From CALIZF01 sp046292445 (GTDB lineage Bacteria; Pseudomonadota; Alphaproteobacteria; Rhodobacterales; Rhodobacteraceae), in NCBI GenBank assembly GCA_046292445.1, contig JBKBQT010000076.1, positions 1-5,398 of the forward strand: a DNA stretch of 5,398 nucleotides, written 5' to 3'. The position numbers and the translations under genes were made by a program. Positions 1 through 4,945 of this stretch are shown here, piece after piece (the first letter of the stretch is position 1; each line of letters opens with the position of its first letter). The notes beneath the pieces were generated by a model. It was not told the origin of the DNA. It saw only the letters and a program-made list of their open reading frames with translations, and did no database searches.

Positions 1-44
1 CTCGCATAGCGGTCTGAAAGATCAAAGAAACCCATCTGCGCCAT
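1..44 (-). CDS. IS5-family transposase, N-terminal fragment (runs off window edge)
   Basis: Only 14 codons are inside the window, reading MAQMGFFDLSDRYA, and the frame stays open to the edge. From memory of the family, starts of the form 'M..GFFD.SDRY' are typical of IS5-family (DDE) transposases of Rhodobacterales, which cut and rejoin IS ends. A GAGG motif (55-52, minus) lies 7 nt before the ATG at 44-42, and an in-frame TGA at 56-54 limits the start. A GTG at 47-45 is the only other in-frame start. The gene has the same orientation as the phage operon and starts only 51 bp after the portal stop, where a lambda-type operon would have the gpC-like protease/scaffold gene. The catalytic domain is outside the window, so the call depends on a short N-terminal match. 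Confidence 0.55.
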   Translation of the reverse strand, partial: MAQMGFFDLSDRYA

Positions 45-118
45 CACTACACCTCAGCAGCCGAATGCCCCCTGCCTTCTATCCCAGCGGCCCGGTCAAA
101 GCAATTTTTCGAGGCGCC
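1..118 (-). mobile_element. Probable end of an inserted IS element (boundary uncertain)
   Basis: The transposase start at 44 implies that an IS end lies between it and the portal gene. No phage gene fits in 45-95. The portal gene's last codons (AAA TTG CTT, about 99-107) are AT-rich, unlike the GC-rich codons of the rest of the gene. A run on the minus strand from about 118 to 101, GGCGCCTCGAAAAATTGC, could be the terminal inverted repeat. The opposite IS end is not in the window, so neither the inverted repeat nor a target duplication can be confirmed. The outer boundary is a guess. Confidence 0.35.
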
Positions 119-1622
119 CATTTGGCGGCTCTGATGACGCTTTGTCGTCGGTCGTTGATTCGCCGGTCTGCGCGCTGCCGGTCTTGGTGACGCGGCGTGG
201 GTCGCTGTCGAGCACCAGCCCCAGCGCGTCGAGCTTGGCGTTGGTCGCGGCGATCTCGGCCAGCACCGCGTCGGGGTTCCGGCCCTGCCGGGCGATCACC
301 TCGGCCAGCGTCATGGTGCCCGAACGGATCGACAACAGGTCGGCCATCGCATCCTTCTGCGGATCGACCGCCTCGAACTTCGGCGGCGACCATTCGACCG
401 GGACGATCGGCGACGGGATCTGCCCCGCCGCCCATGCAGCTTCCGTGAACCACCGCCAGACCGGTGCGCAGAGCATCGGGACGAAGAGCTGCCATTGGAC
501 GGCGTCGATCATGCGGCGGAACTCGACCAGCCCCGCCCGGATCGAGGAATAGTTGACCTGGCTGAGATCGCCGGTCAGCAGCTCGTAGGGCACCCGGAAC
601 CCGGCCGAGATCGTGTTCAGGCTAGCCCGCTTGTATTCGCCGTAGCCGCCCGTCGCGGCCGGCTGGTTGAAGCGGATGTCCTTGCCGCCCCTCGCATAGG
701 CGATCAGCCCCGGTTCGAACTGCTCGACCCTGTTGCCGTCGGCATCGACCACGGATGGCGCGATGCCCTGCTGCGCCTCGTCGTCGCCGAAGACGATGGC
801 GGTCACGCAGGCCTCGGTCTTCTTGCGGACCAGTTCGGCCACTTCATAGTCATCGAGATCGCGCAAGGACCGGATCACCGGCGCGCCCCAGGGAACGCCG
901 CGCGCCTGCGTGCGCTGCTTCTCGTAGACATGGGCGATCTCGGTCGCCGGGACCGGGCGGCTCTGCAGGCCGTTCTGCAGGCTCCCGTAGGCGTCGCCCG
1001 GATGTTCGGCATGGAGCCAGTAGGCCCGGCGCTTGCCGACCGGGTCGAACTCGATCCCCTGCACGAGGCGGCCTGCTCCGAGGGTGCCGGACTTCGTGGC
1101 GTCGAGGAAGTCGGCCTCCAGCACCTGCAATTGCAGCGGCACCGGCAGTCCGTCGCTCGCGCGTCGAAGGCGGCGGCGCACCAGGACTTCGCCCGCCTCG
1201 ACCATCTCGCGGCAGATCAGCGTCTGCAGCCCGTAGAAGTCGAGCTGTCCGTCGGCATCGCAGTCCGCCGTCCAGCGCTCGAAGAGCGCATCGACCTGGC
1301 GGTCGAGCCTGTCGTCGCCGCTGGCGGCGCGCGGCATGATCCCCGCGCCGATGATGTTGTTGACCAACACCGCCACGGCCTTGGCCGCATGCGGGTTGTT
1401 GCGCACGAGATCCCGCATCCGGTCGCGCAGGAGCGCCCCGGCGACGCCGATCTCGGTGTCGGCCGAGGATCCCGGCGCGCGCCAGCCCTCGGTCCGCCGT
1501 CCGCGCGCGGCGCCGTCGTAGCCCCGCGTCAGGGTCTCGAACGCCTGACGCGCCATCACGCGGCGCGCGGCCATGCGCGGCGCCACCGTGGCGATGGCAT
1601 GATCGAACCAGGTCGCCGACAT
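96..1622 (-). CDS. Phage portal protein, lambda gpB family
   Basis: 508 aa (lambda gpB is 533). It forms the dodecameric ring at one capsid vertex through which DNA is packaged and released, and to which the terminase and head-tail connectors bind. Family-typical stretches are an N-terminal helical part, 'VRNNPHAAKAVAVLVNNIIGAG' near residues 73-94 (quoted in part: NNPHAAKAV), 'ISAGFRVPYELLTGDLSQ' near 338-355 and 'NYSSIRAGLVEFRR' at 357-370, the strongest lambda-portal signature. The ATG at 1622-1620 shares one base with the gpW stop codon (TGATG), which points to translational coupling. A TTG one codon earlier is a less likely start. The last 15 or so residues (KASSEPPNGRLEKLL) are low-complexity with AT-richer codons, and the end may have been supplied by the adjacent IS. 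The core is complete. A long open frame on the opposite strand is a GC-bias shadow. Confidence 0.93.
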   Translation of the reverse strand: MSATWFDHAIATVAPRMAARRVMARQAFETLTRGYDGAARGRRTEGWRAPGSSADTEIGVAGALLRDRMRDLVRNNPHAAKAVAVLVNNIIGAGIMPRAASGDDRLDRQVDALFERWTADCDADGQLDFYGLQTLICREMVEAGEVLVRRRLRRASDGLPVPLQLQVLEADFLDATKSGTLGAGRLVQGIEFDPVGKRRAYWLHAEHPGDAYGSLQNGLQSRPVPATEIAHVYEKQRTQARGVPWGAPVIRSLRDLDDYEVAELVRKKTEACVTAIVFGDDEAQQGIAPSVVDADGNRVEQFEPGLIAYARGGKDIRFNQPAATGGYGEYKRASLNTISAGFRVPYELLTGDLSQVNYSSIRAGLVEFRRMIDAVQWQLFVPMLCAPVWRWFTEAAWAAGQIPSPIVPVEWSPPKFEAVDPQKDAMADLLSIRSGTMTLAEVIARQGRNPDAVLAEIAATNAKLDALGLVLDSDPRRVTKTGSAQTGESTTDDKASSEPPNGRLEKLL

Positions 1623-1831
1623 CAACGGTCCCCGCGCGAGAAGCCCGCGAGCCCGGCCACCGGCAGCGGCCGCGTCGTTCCCGCGATGGCGCGCTCGATG
1701 GTCCGGATGCGGGCGAGCAGATCCTCGGCCGAGCCGTAGTCGACGGACTTGCCGTCATAGCTCACCCGGGTCGCGCCGCTGGCATAGGCCCGGCGCAGCG
1801 CCGAGAGCTCGGTTTCCGTCCAGTCGGTCAT
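1622..1831 (-). CDS. Head-tail joining protein, gpW family
   Basis: 69 aa, close to lambda gpW (68 aa). gpW binds the portal after packaging, helps hold DNA in the head and provides the surface for the next connector protein and the tail. The sequence is typical of the family: 'LSALRRAYASGATRVSYDGKS' near residues 9-29 (two helices and a hairpin) followed by 'DLLARIRTIERA' near 37-48. Its place between the large terminase and portal matches lambda order A-W-B exactly. I chose the ATG at 1831, 2 nt after the terminase stop, because GGAGG (1848-1844, minus) lies 12 nt upstream. An ATG at 1843 would abut that motif with no spacing. A longer open frame in this phase overlaps the terminase gene and is not supported. 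Confidence 0.85.
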   Translation of the reverse strand: MTDWTETELSALRRAYASGATRVSYDGKSVDYGSAEDLLARIRTIERAIAGTTRPLPVAGLAGFSRGDR

Positions 1832-1833
1832 CT

Positions 1834-3879
1834 TCAGAACCATCCTCCGCGCCGTCCGAGCCAGTCGGAGCGGCGCTTGCCCTGCGGGGCCTGTCCCGGC
1901 CGGTTGATCTGCCCGGCGGGATCGCTGTCGGTGGGAGCGGCCCCGAGCTGATCCTCGAGGTCGCGCCATTTCTCGTCGGGCCAGCGGTCCGCGCCGGCGA
2001 TCCAGGCGGCGGCGCGGGCATAGACCCGGCAATCCAGCGCCTCGTTGCGTTCCCGCAGCTTCTGCCATTCCAGCCGGGCGAAGCCGCGCTTCGTGCGCAC
2101 CGTCACCAGCTGTTCGGCCACGAACTGCTTCAGCCATTCGTTCTCGACCCAATGCGGCAGATGCACCGAGCCGGGCGGGAACGCCGCTCCGTCGGCGTTC
2201 GGCCGGCTTACGCCGCGCCACTGGCGCGACGGTCCGGCCTCACCCTCCTCGGTCGGGCGCGCCAGCCGCAGGAAGCGGTAGGTCTCGGCCTTGAAGGTCG
2301 ACACCGCCACGGTCCAGAGCCGCGCCCCGCGCCGGAGGCGTTTGCCGCCCTCGGTCGCGTCGACGAAGGTTGGCCCCGACACCGGGCTCGAGCGGTTGAA
2401 CCCCTCGACGCCCTTCACCGGCGACACCTGCGCGAAGCCTTGCGCCCGCGACCAGGAATAGACCGCCGGGGCCTCGTAGCCTGTGTCGATGGCAAGCCGC
2501 GCAATGCGCAGATGCGCGCCGCGTTCATGCGGCCAGCTTCGGTCGAGCAGCGCGGTCAGCTCCGACCACGCGTCATGCCGATCCGGCCCGCCCTCGATCA
2601 CGACGTGATCGACGAGCCAGGACTCCAAGCCACGACCCCAAGCCCAGACGTCAATCTCGATCCGGTCCTTCTGCACGTCGGCACCGGCGGTCAGGAACAG
2701 CCCGCCCGCAGGCACGGTGCCGGATTTCCAGCGCTCGCGCCGGTCGTAGAGCCTTTGCCAGTCAGGGGCTTCCCCGGTTTCGACCCAAGTTTCGCCAAGG
2801 ATGGTGTTGCGGAACGCCTTGATCGCCTCGTCCGACCCTTGGGCCGCCTCCCATGACCGCACGATCCGCTCCCAGCTCAGCCAGCCGATCGGCGAATAGA
2901 GTGCGGAGAGGTGATACCCGACCGTGGTCGGATCGGCGGCAATGCCGGTCGCCCGCCATTCGCCGCCCTCCAGCATCGCCGTCTTGTGGTGCTCCGCGAT
3001 TGCCGCGTCGCAGCCCTCGCAGTGATATTCCGCCGTCTCCGGGCGGCCCTTCTGCCAGCGCAGCCGGTCGAACTTCAGCCATTGCGCATGGCCACAGTGC
3101 GGGCACGGCACGAAGAACCGGCGCTGGTCCGATGCCTCGTATTCCCGCTCGATGCGCGACAGCCCCCGGATCGTCGGGGTCGAGACCAGCAGCACCTTGC
3201 GCCGGTGGGCGAAGGTGAGAGACCGCGCCTCGGCCAGCGTGACCGGATCGCCTTCCTCGTCGGCCGACGCCGGATAGGCGTCGACCTCGTCGAGGAAGAT
3301 GTAACGCGCTGGGGTGGACCGCAGCCCCACCGCCGAGTTCGCGCCCGTCATGATCAGGATGCCGCCCGCGAACTCCTTGGACAGCATCGTGTTGCCCGCG
3401 TCGCGAGACCGGGCCGGTTTGACCCGCTCCCGCAGCTCCGGGCTCTCGTCGATCAGCGGGTCGATCCGCTGCCGCGAATTGCGCTTGGCCAGTTCCACGG
3501 TCGGCTGGACCGCGAGCATCGGCCCTGGTGCCTGGTGGATGGCAAAGCCGATCCAGTTGTTCCCCGCCTCGGTCGCGCCCACCTGTGCCGCCTTCATGAA
3601 GACGATGCGCTGCACCACATCACCGGGCGACAGCCGATCCATGATTTCGCGCATGTAAGGCGTGCGGGCCGTCCGATACCGCCCGGGTTCCGCCGAGGCG
3701 CGGCCGGACAGCATCCGGTGCTTGTCTGCCCACTGCGAAACGGTCAGATCGGGATCGGGCGTCAGCCCCGCGCCCCAGGTGCGCAGGATTTCCGCAGCGC
3801 CATCGAAGTCGGTCAGGGCATCATCGTCACCGGAAATCAGGCCGGACCTCGGCAAGTTCGTCGAGGTGGGCGCGTACAT
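1834..3879 (-). CDS. Terminase large subunit, lambda gpA family (ATPase/nuclease)
   Basis: 681 aa (lambda gpA is 641). It translocates DNA into the procapsid by ATP hydrolysis and cuts concatemers at packaging start and end. ATPase domain: Walker A-like KAAQVGATE at 96-104, Walker B YIFLDEVD at 193-200, coupling motif LLVSTPT near 230-236. A four-cysteine zinc ribbon follows (C259, C262, C287, C290). Nuclease domain: TAGADVQKDRIEID at 397-410 with D401, and AIDTGYEA at 463-470 with D465, both likely metal ligands. The C-terminal part has LEWQK and ALDCRVYARAAAW, family hallmarks. The ATG at 3879 is preceded by a weak GGA and overlaps the small terminase gene by 53 nt; no later in-frame ATG is available nearby. 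Residues 546-561 are encoded by a conserved hairpin element (2196-2244), possibly an insertion, since many relatives go more directly from 'RLxRPT' to 'FPPG'. That comparison is from memory. Confidence 0.95.
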   Translation of the reverse strand: MYAPTSTNLPRSGLISGDDDALTDFDGAAEILRTWGAGLTPDPDLTVSQWADKHRMLSGRASAEPGRYRTARTPYMREIMDRLSPGDVVQRIVFMKAAQVGATEAGNNWIGFAIHQAPGPMLAVQPTVELAKRNSRQRIDPLIDESPELRERVKPARSRDAGNTMLSKEFAGGILIMTGANSAVGLRSTPARYIFLDEVDAYPASADEEGDPVTLAEARSLTFAHRRKVLLVSTPTIRGLSRIEREYEASDQRRFFVPCPHCGHAQWLKFDRLRWQKGRPETAEYHCEGCDAAIAEHHKTAMLEGGEWRATGIAADPTTVGYHLSALYSPIGWLSWERIVRSWEAAQGSDEAIKAFRNTILGETWVETGEAPDWQRLYDRRERWKSGTVPAGGLFLTAGADVQKDRIEIDVWAWGRGLESWLVDHVVIEGGPDRHDAWSELTALLDRSWPHERGAHLRIARLAIDTGYEAPAVYSWSRAQGFAQVSPVKGVEGFNRSSPVSGPTFVDATEGGKRLRRGARLWTVAVSTFKAETYRFLRLARPTEEGEAGPSRQWRGVSRPNADGAAFPPGSVHLPHWVENEWLKQFVAEQLVTVRTKRGFARLEWQKLRERNEALDCRVYARAAAWIAGADRWPDEKWRDLEDQLGAAPTDSDPAGQINRPGQAPQGKRRSDWLGRRGGWF
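1844..1848 (-). promoter_or_regulatory. Ribosome-binding site of the gpW gene
   Basis: GGAGG on the minus strand, inside the last codons of the large terminase gene. It is 12 nt before the ATG at 1831 and directly abuts the ATG at 1843, so it decides in favour of the 1831 start. Confidence 0.55.
2196..2244 (-). repeat. Conserved double-stem hairpin element inside the terminase gene (copy T)
   Basis: Read on the minus strand: GGTGA, outer stem GGCCGG, AC, inner stem CGTCGCGCC, loop AGT, inner stem GGCGCGGCG, TAAG, outer stem CCGGCC, GAACG. The 39-nt core is 2239-2201. The outer stem has 6 pairs and the inner stem 9 pairs (one T-G wobble). The element aligns without gaps to 4847-4895 on the plus strand: 41 of 49 bases are identical, and all 8 differences form four compensatory base-pair changes. 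The wobble pair would be an A-C mismatch on the other strand, so the structure favours the coding-sense strand. In the protein it gives GEAGPSRQWRGVSRPN at 546-561. It may be a small inserted palindromic element or an RNA structure kept within the mRNA. Confidence 0.7.
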
Positions 3880-4387
3880 GTTTTTCCAAGGCCTTCTGCA
3901 TCGCGGCCGGTTCCACGCCCAGATCCGCCGCCATCAGTGCCGATGACCGCGCGGGCCAGTTCACCCATGCGTCCCGCACCTCCCGCGCCAGCCGGAACAC
4001 CAGCGCCAGCGCGCGGGCCCGCTCGATCAACTCCCCCTTCAGCTTCTGCAGACGGATGCGCCGCTCCTGCGCCTTCAGCACCTCGTTCGCCGTCTTCGCC
4101 TGCAGGAACGTCGTGCCGCCGCCGACGGCCGGGACCGACAGACCCTGTTCGCGGAGCGTGTCGCCGACTGCGGCCACCGCCGCCTCGGGGACGGGCTTCA
4201 GCTTCGGCGCGGGCGGCTTGCGGGTCTTGGACGGGTCCGTCGTTTCCGCCCGCCGCGCGTCGCTGGCGGCCGCGTTGATGCTGCCGTCGGGATAGAGGAC
4301 CAGCCGCTCGGCGGCCTTCGCCTTCTGGATCGCACCGCGCGACAGCCCGACATGGGCGGCGTACTGGCGCTCGCTCAGGCCCTGCAT
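3827..4387 (-). CDS. Terminase small subunit-like protein, Nu1-type DNA-binding
   Basis: 186 aa (lambda Nu1 is 181). The small subunit recognises the packaging site on phage DNA and recruits the large subunit. Residues about 3-30 (GLSERQYAAHVGLSRGAIQKAK) form a helix-turn-helix, followed by LVLYPDGSIN at 29-38, a likely wing. A Pro/Lys-rich linker near 50-70 leads to a helical C-terminal half (EVLKAQERRIRLQKLKGELI near 102-121) typical of the part that assembles and contacts the large subunit. Related alphaproteobacterial proteins are often annotated 'elements of external origin'. It is the first gene of the packaging operon. GGAGG (4397-4393, minus) sits 5 nt before the ATG at 4387. Its end overlaps the large terminase gene by 53 nt. 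The role is inferred from size, HTH and position. Confidence 0.8.
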   Translation of the reverse strand: MQGLSERQYAAHVGLSRGAIQKAKAAERLVLYPDGSINAAASDARRAETTDPSKTRKPPAPKLKPVPEAAVAAVGDTLREQGLSVPAVGGGTTFLQAKTANEVLKAQERRIRLQKLKGELIERARALALVFRLAREVRDAWVNWPARSSALMAADLGVEPAAMQKALEKHVRAHLDELAEVRPDFR

Positions 4388-4498
4388 TGGCGCCTCCGAT
4401 TATCATTCAAGATCATGTGCTTATCGAGTTGATAAGCGTGCCGGAGAGAGCGAACGTCACTCCAACGAAGCGATGCAACTCACCAAGGAGCCACTCCG
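4388..4498. promoter_or_regulatory. Divergent intergenic region between packaging operon and plus-strand genes
   Basis: 111 bp separate the minus-strand packaging operon from the plus-strand 102-aa gene, so promoters for both directions are expected here. It holds the small terminase ribosome-binding site (4393-4397), a perfect inverted repeat (4419-4437) and the AAGGAG (4485-4490) of the plus-strand gene. TTGATA at 4429-4434 (plus) resembles a -35 box and overlaps the inverted repeat, but no good -10 follows at the usual distance. I see no confident sigma-70 promoter on either strand. Confidence 0.5.
4419..4437. promoter_or_regulatory. Perfect inverted repeat, candidate operator
   Basis: GCTTATC, GAGTT spacer, GATAAGC: two perfect 7-bp arms around 5 bp. 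It is AT-rich compared with its surroundings and lies between divergent genes, 32 bp from the small terminase start and 62 bp from the plus-strand gene start. This fits the binding site of a dimeric repressor such as a phage Cro/CI-type regulator, which could control both directions. It is not followed by a T-run, so a terminator is unlikely. No cognate regulator is visible in the window. Confidence 0.5.
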
Positions 4499-4807
4499 AT
4501 GACCACCCGCCTGAACCCGATCACCACCCCGCGCCACGAACTCCGCGCCGAGAAGGCGCGCCGGAACAAGGGTGAGCCCGGTTCCGCCACCGGTTCGAGG
4601 AACCGGGCGAACGCGCTCGCCGCCTTCATCGGCAAGAAGGCCGAGATCGACGAGATGCTCGCCCGCCTGCAGGCGCTCAGCGACGACCATTTCAACTGCG
4701 CCCCCGACGAGGCGGGCTGGGCCATGGTCGGCACCCTCGAACACTACGCAAGTCTCCTGAAGCGCATCACCGACAGCGCCTTCGGCGAGGGCGAGCACGC
4801 CCGCTGA
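4499..4807 (+). CDS. Conserved hypothetical protein, 102 aa
   Basis: Function unknown. AAGGAG (4485-4490) lies 8 nt before the ATG. The N-terminus is basic and polar (RHELRAEKARRNKGEP, residues 12-27), followed by a probably helical region (ALAAFIGKKAEIDEMLARLQALSDDHF, about 39-65) with hydrophobic spacing compatible with a coiled coil or helical hairpin, then DEAGWAMVGTLEHYASLLKRITDSAFGE. There is no signal peptide and no membrane segment. From memory, similar small proteins occur next to DUF3489 genes in Rhodobacterales mobile regions. The same ribosome-binding-site layout as the next gene and 138 nt between the two suggest one transcript. Codons 25-39 coincide with a hairpin element (4571-4613). 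No catalytic motif is seen; a small DNA-associated or structural role is possible but unsupported. Confidence 0.8.
   Translation: MTTRLNPITTPRHELRAEKARRNKGEPGSATGSRNRANALAAFIGKKAEIDEMLARLQALSDDHFNCAPDEAGWAMVGTLEHYASLLKRITDSAFGEGEHAR
4571..4613 (+). repeat. Hairpin element with the same flanks, inside the 102-aa gene (copy E)
   Basis: GGTGA, then a perfect 10-bp stem GCCCGGTTCC / GGAACCGGGC with a 13-nt loop (4586-4598), then GAACG. It shares GGTGAGCCCG at its left and CGGGCGAACG at its right with the intergenic copy at 4847-4895, but the interior is different and 6 nt shorter. It encodes GEPGSATGSRNRANA in the 102-aa protein, in the same reading phase as the terminase copy. Membership of the same element family is likely but less certain than for the other two copies. 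Confidence 0.45.
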
Positions 4808-4809
4808 TC

Positions 4810-4944
4810 TCCGGCGCTGCCGGAACTCCTGCCGCGCGCCCTGCGCGGTGAGCCCGAACCGTGGCCCCAGTGGGGCCGCGTAAGTCGGGCGAACGGGTCG
4901 TAGAAGGCGCCGCATGACGCGGGCCTCGAGCAAGGAGACGACCC
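4810..4944 (+). ncRNA. Candidate structured RNA leader upstream of the DUF3489 gene
   Basis: The 138-nt gap between the two plus-strand genes folds, by eye, into consecutive stems: 4810-4814/4820-4824 (TCCGG/CCGGA), 4832-4837/4843-4848 (CCGCGC/GCGCGG), the two-part hairpin 4852-4890 supported by covariation with the terminase copy, and 4895-4901/4938-4944 (GGGTCGT/ACGACCC). The last stem encloses a weaker hairpin (4905-4908/4923-4926) and the AAGGAG at 4932-4937, so folding would place the ribosome-binding site directly against a helix. No T-run follows any hairpin, so a simple intrinsic terminator is unlikely. High GC makes chance stems common; only the central hairpin has comparative support. 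It may be a cis-regulatory leader, an inserted palindromic element or a recombination site. Confidence 0.45.
4847..4895 (+). repeat. Conserved double-stem hairpin element, intergenic (copy I)
   Basis: GGTGA, outer stem GCCCGA, AC, inner stem CGTGGCCCC, loop AGT, inner stem GGGGCCGCG, TAAG, outer stem TCGGGC, GAACG. The core is 4852-4890. Pairing is complete in both stems (6 and 9 pairs, one T-G wobble). Compared with 2201-2239 (minus), outer pairs 2 and 6 change G-C to C-G and G-C to A-T, and inner pairs 4 and 7 change C-G to G-C and G-C to C-G. No substitution in the 39 nt is uncompensated, and loop, AC and TAAG are identical. Confidence 0.7.
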
Positions 4945-4945
4945 C

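Noticed and set aside
495..1739. 414-aa open frame on the plus strand opposite the portal gene
   Set aside because: It is fully antisense to the well-supported portal gene and low in recognisable protein features; long antisense frames are expected from the GC-rich third-position bias.
2911..4278. 455-aa open frame on the plus strand opposite the terminase genes
   Set aside because: It is antisense to two recognised packaging genes, rich in Arg, Pro and Ala, with no domain or ribosome-binding site; a coding shadow.
4399..4404. GATAAT on the minus strand as a -10 box for the packaging operon
   Set aside because: Transcription would start at or after the ribosome-binding site at 4397-4393, and no -35 box sits at the proper distance.
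4473..4502. Nine-codon frame MQLTKEPLR whose TGA overlaps the ATG of the 102-aa gene
   Set aside because: The ATGA overlap looks like a leader peptide, but there is no clear ribosome-binding site and the AAGGAG for the main gene lies inside it; probably chance.
4810..4824. Hairpin TCCGG-N5-CCGGA just after the stop of the 102-aa gene as an intrinsic terminator
   Set aside because: The stem has only 5 bp and no T-run follows, so it does not meet the usual pattern; read-through into the DUF3489 gene seems likely.
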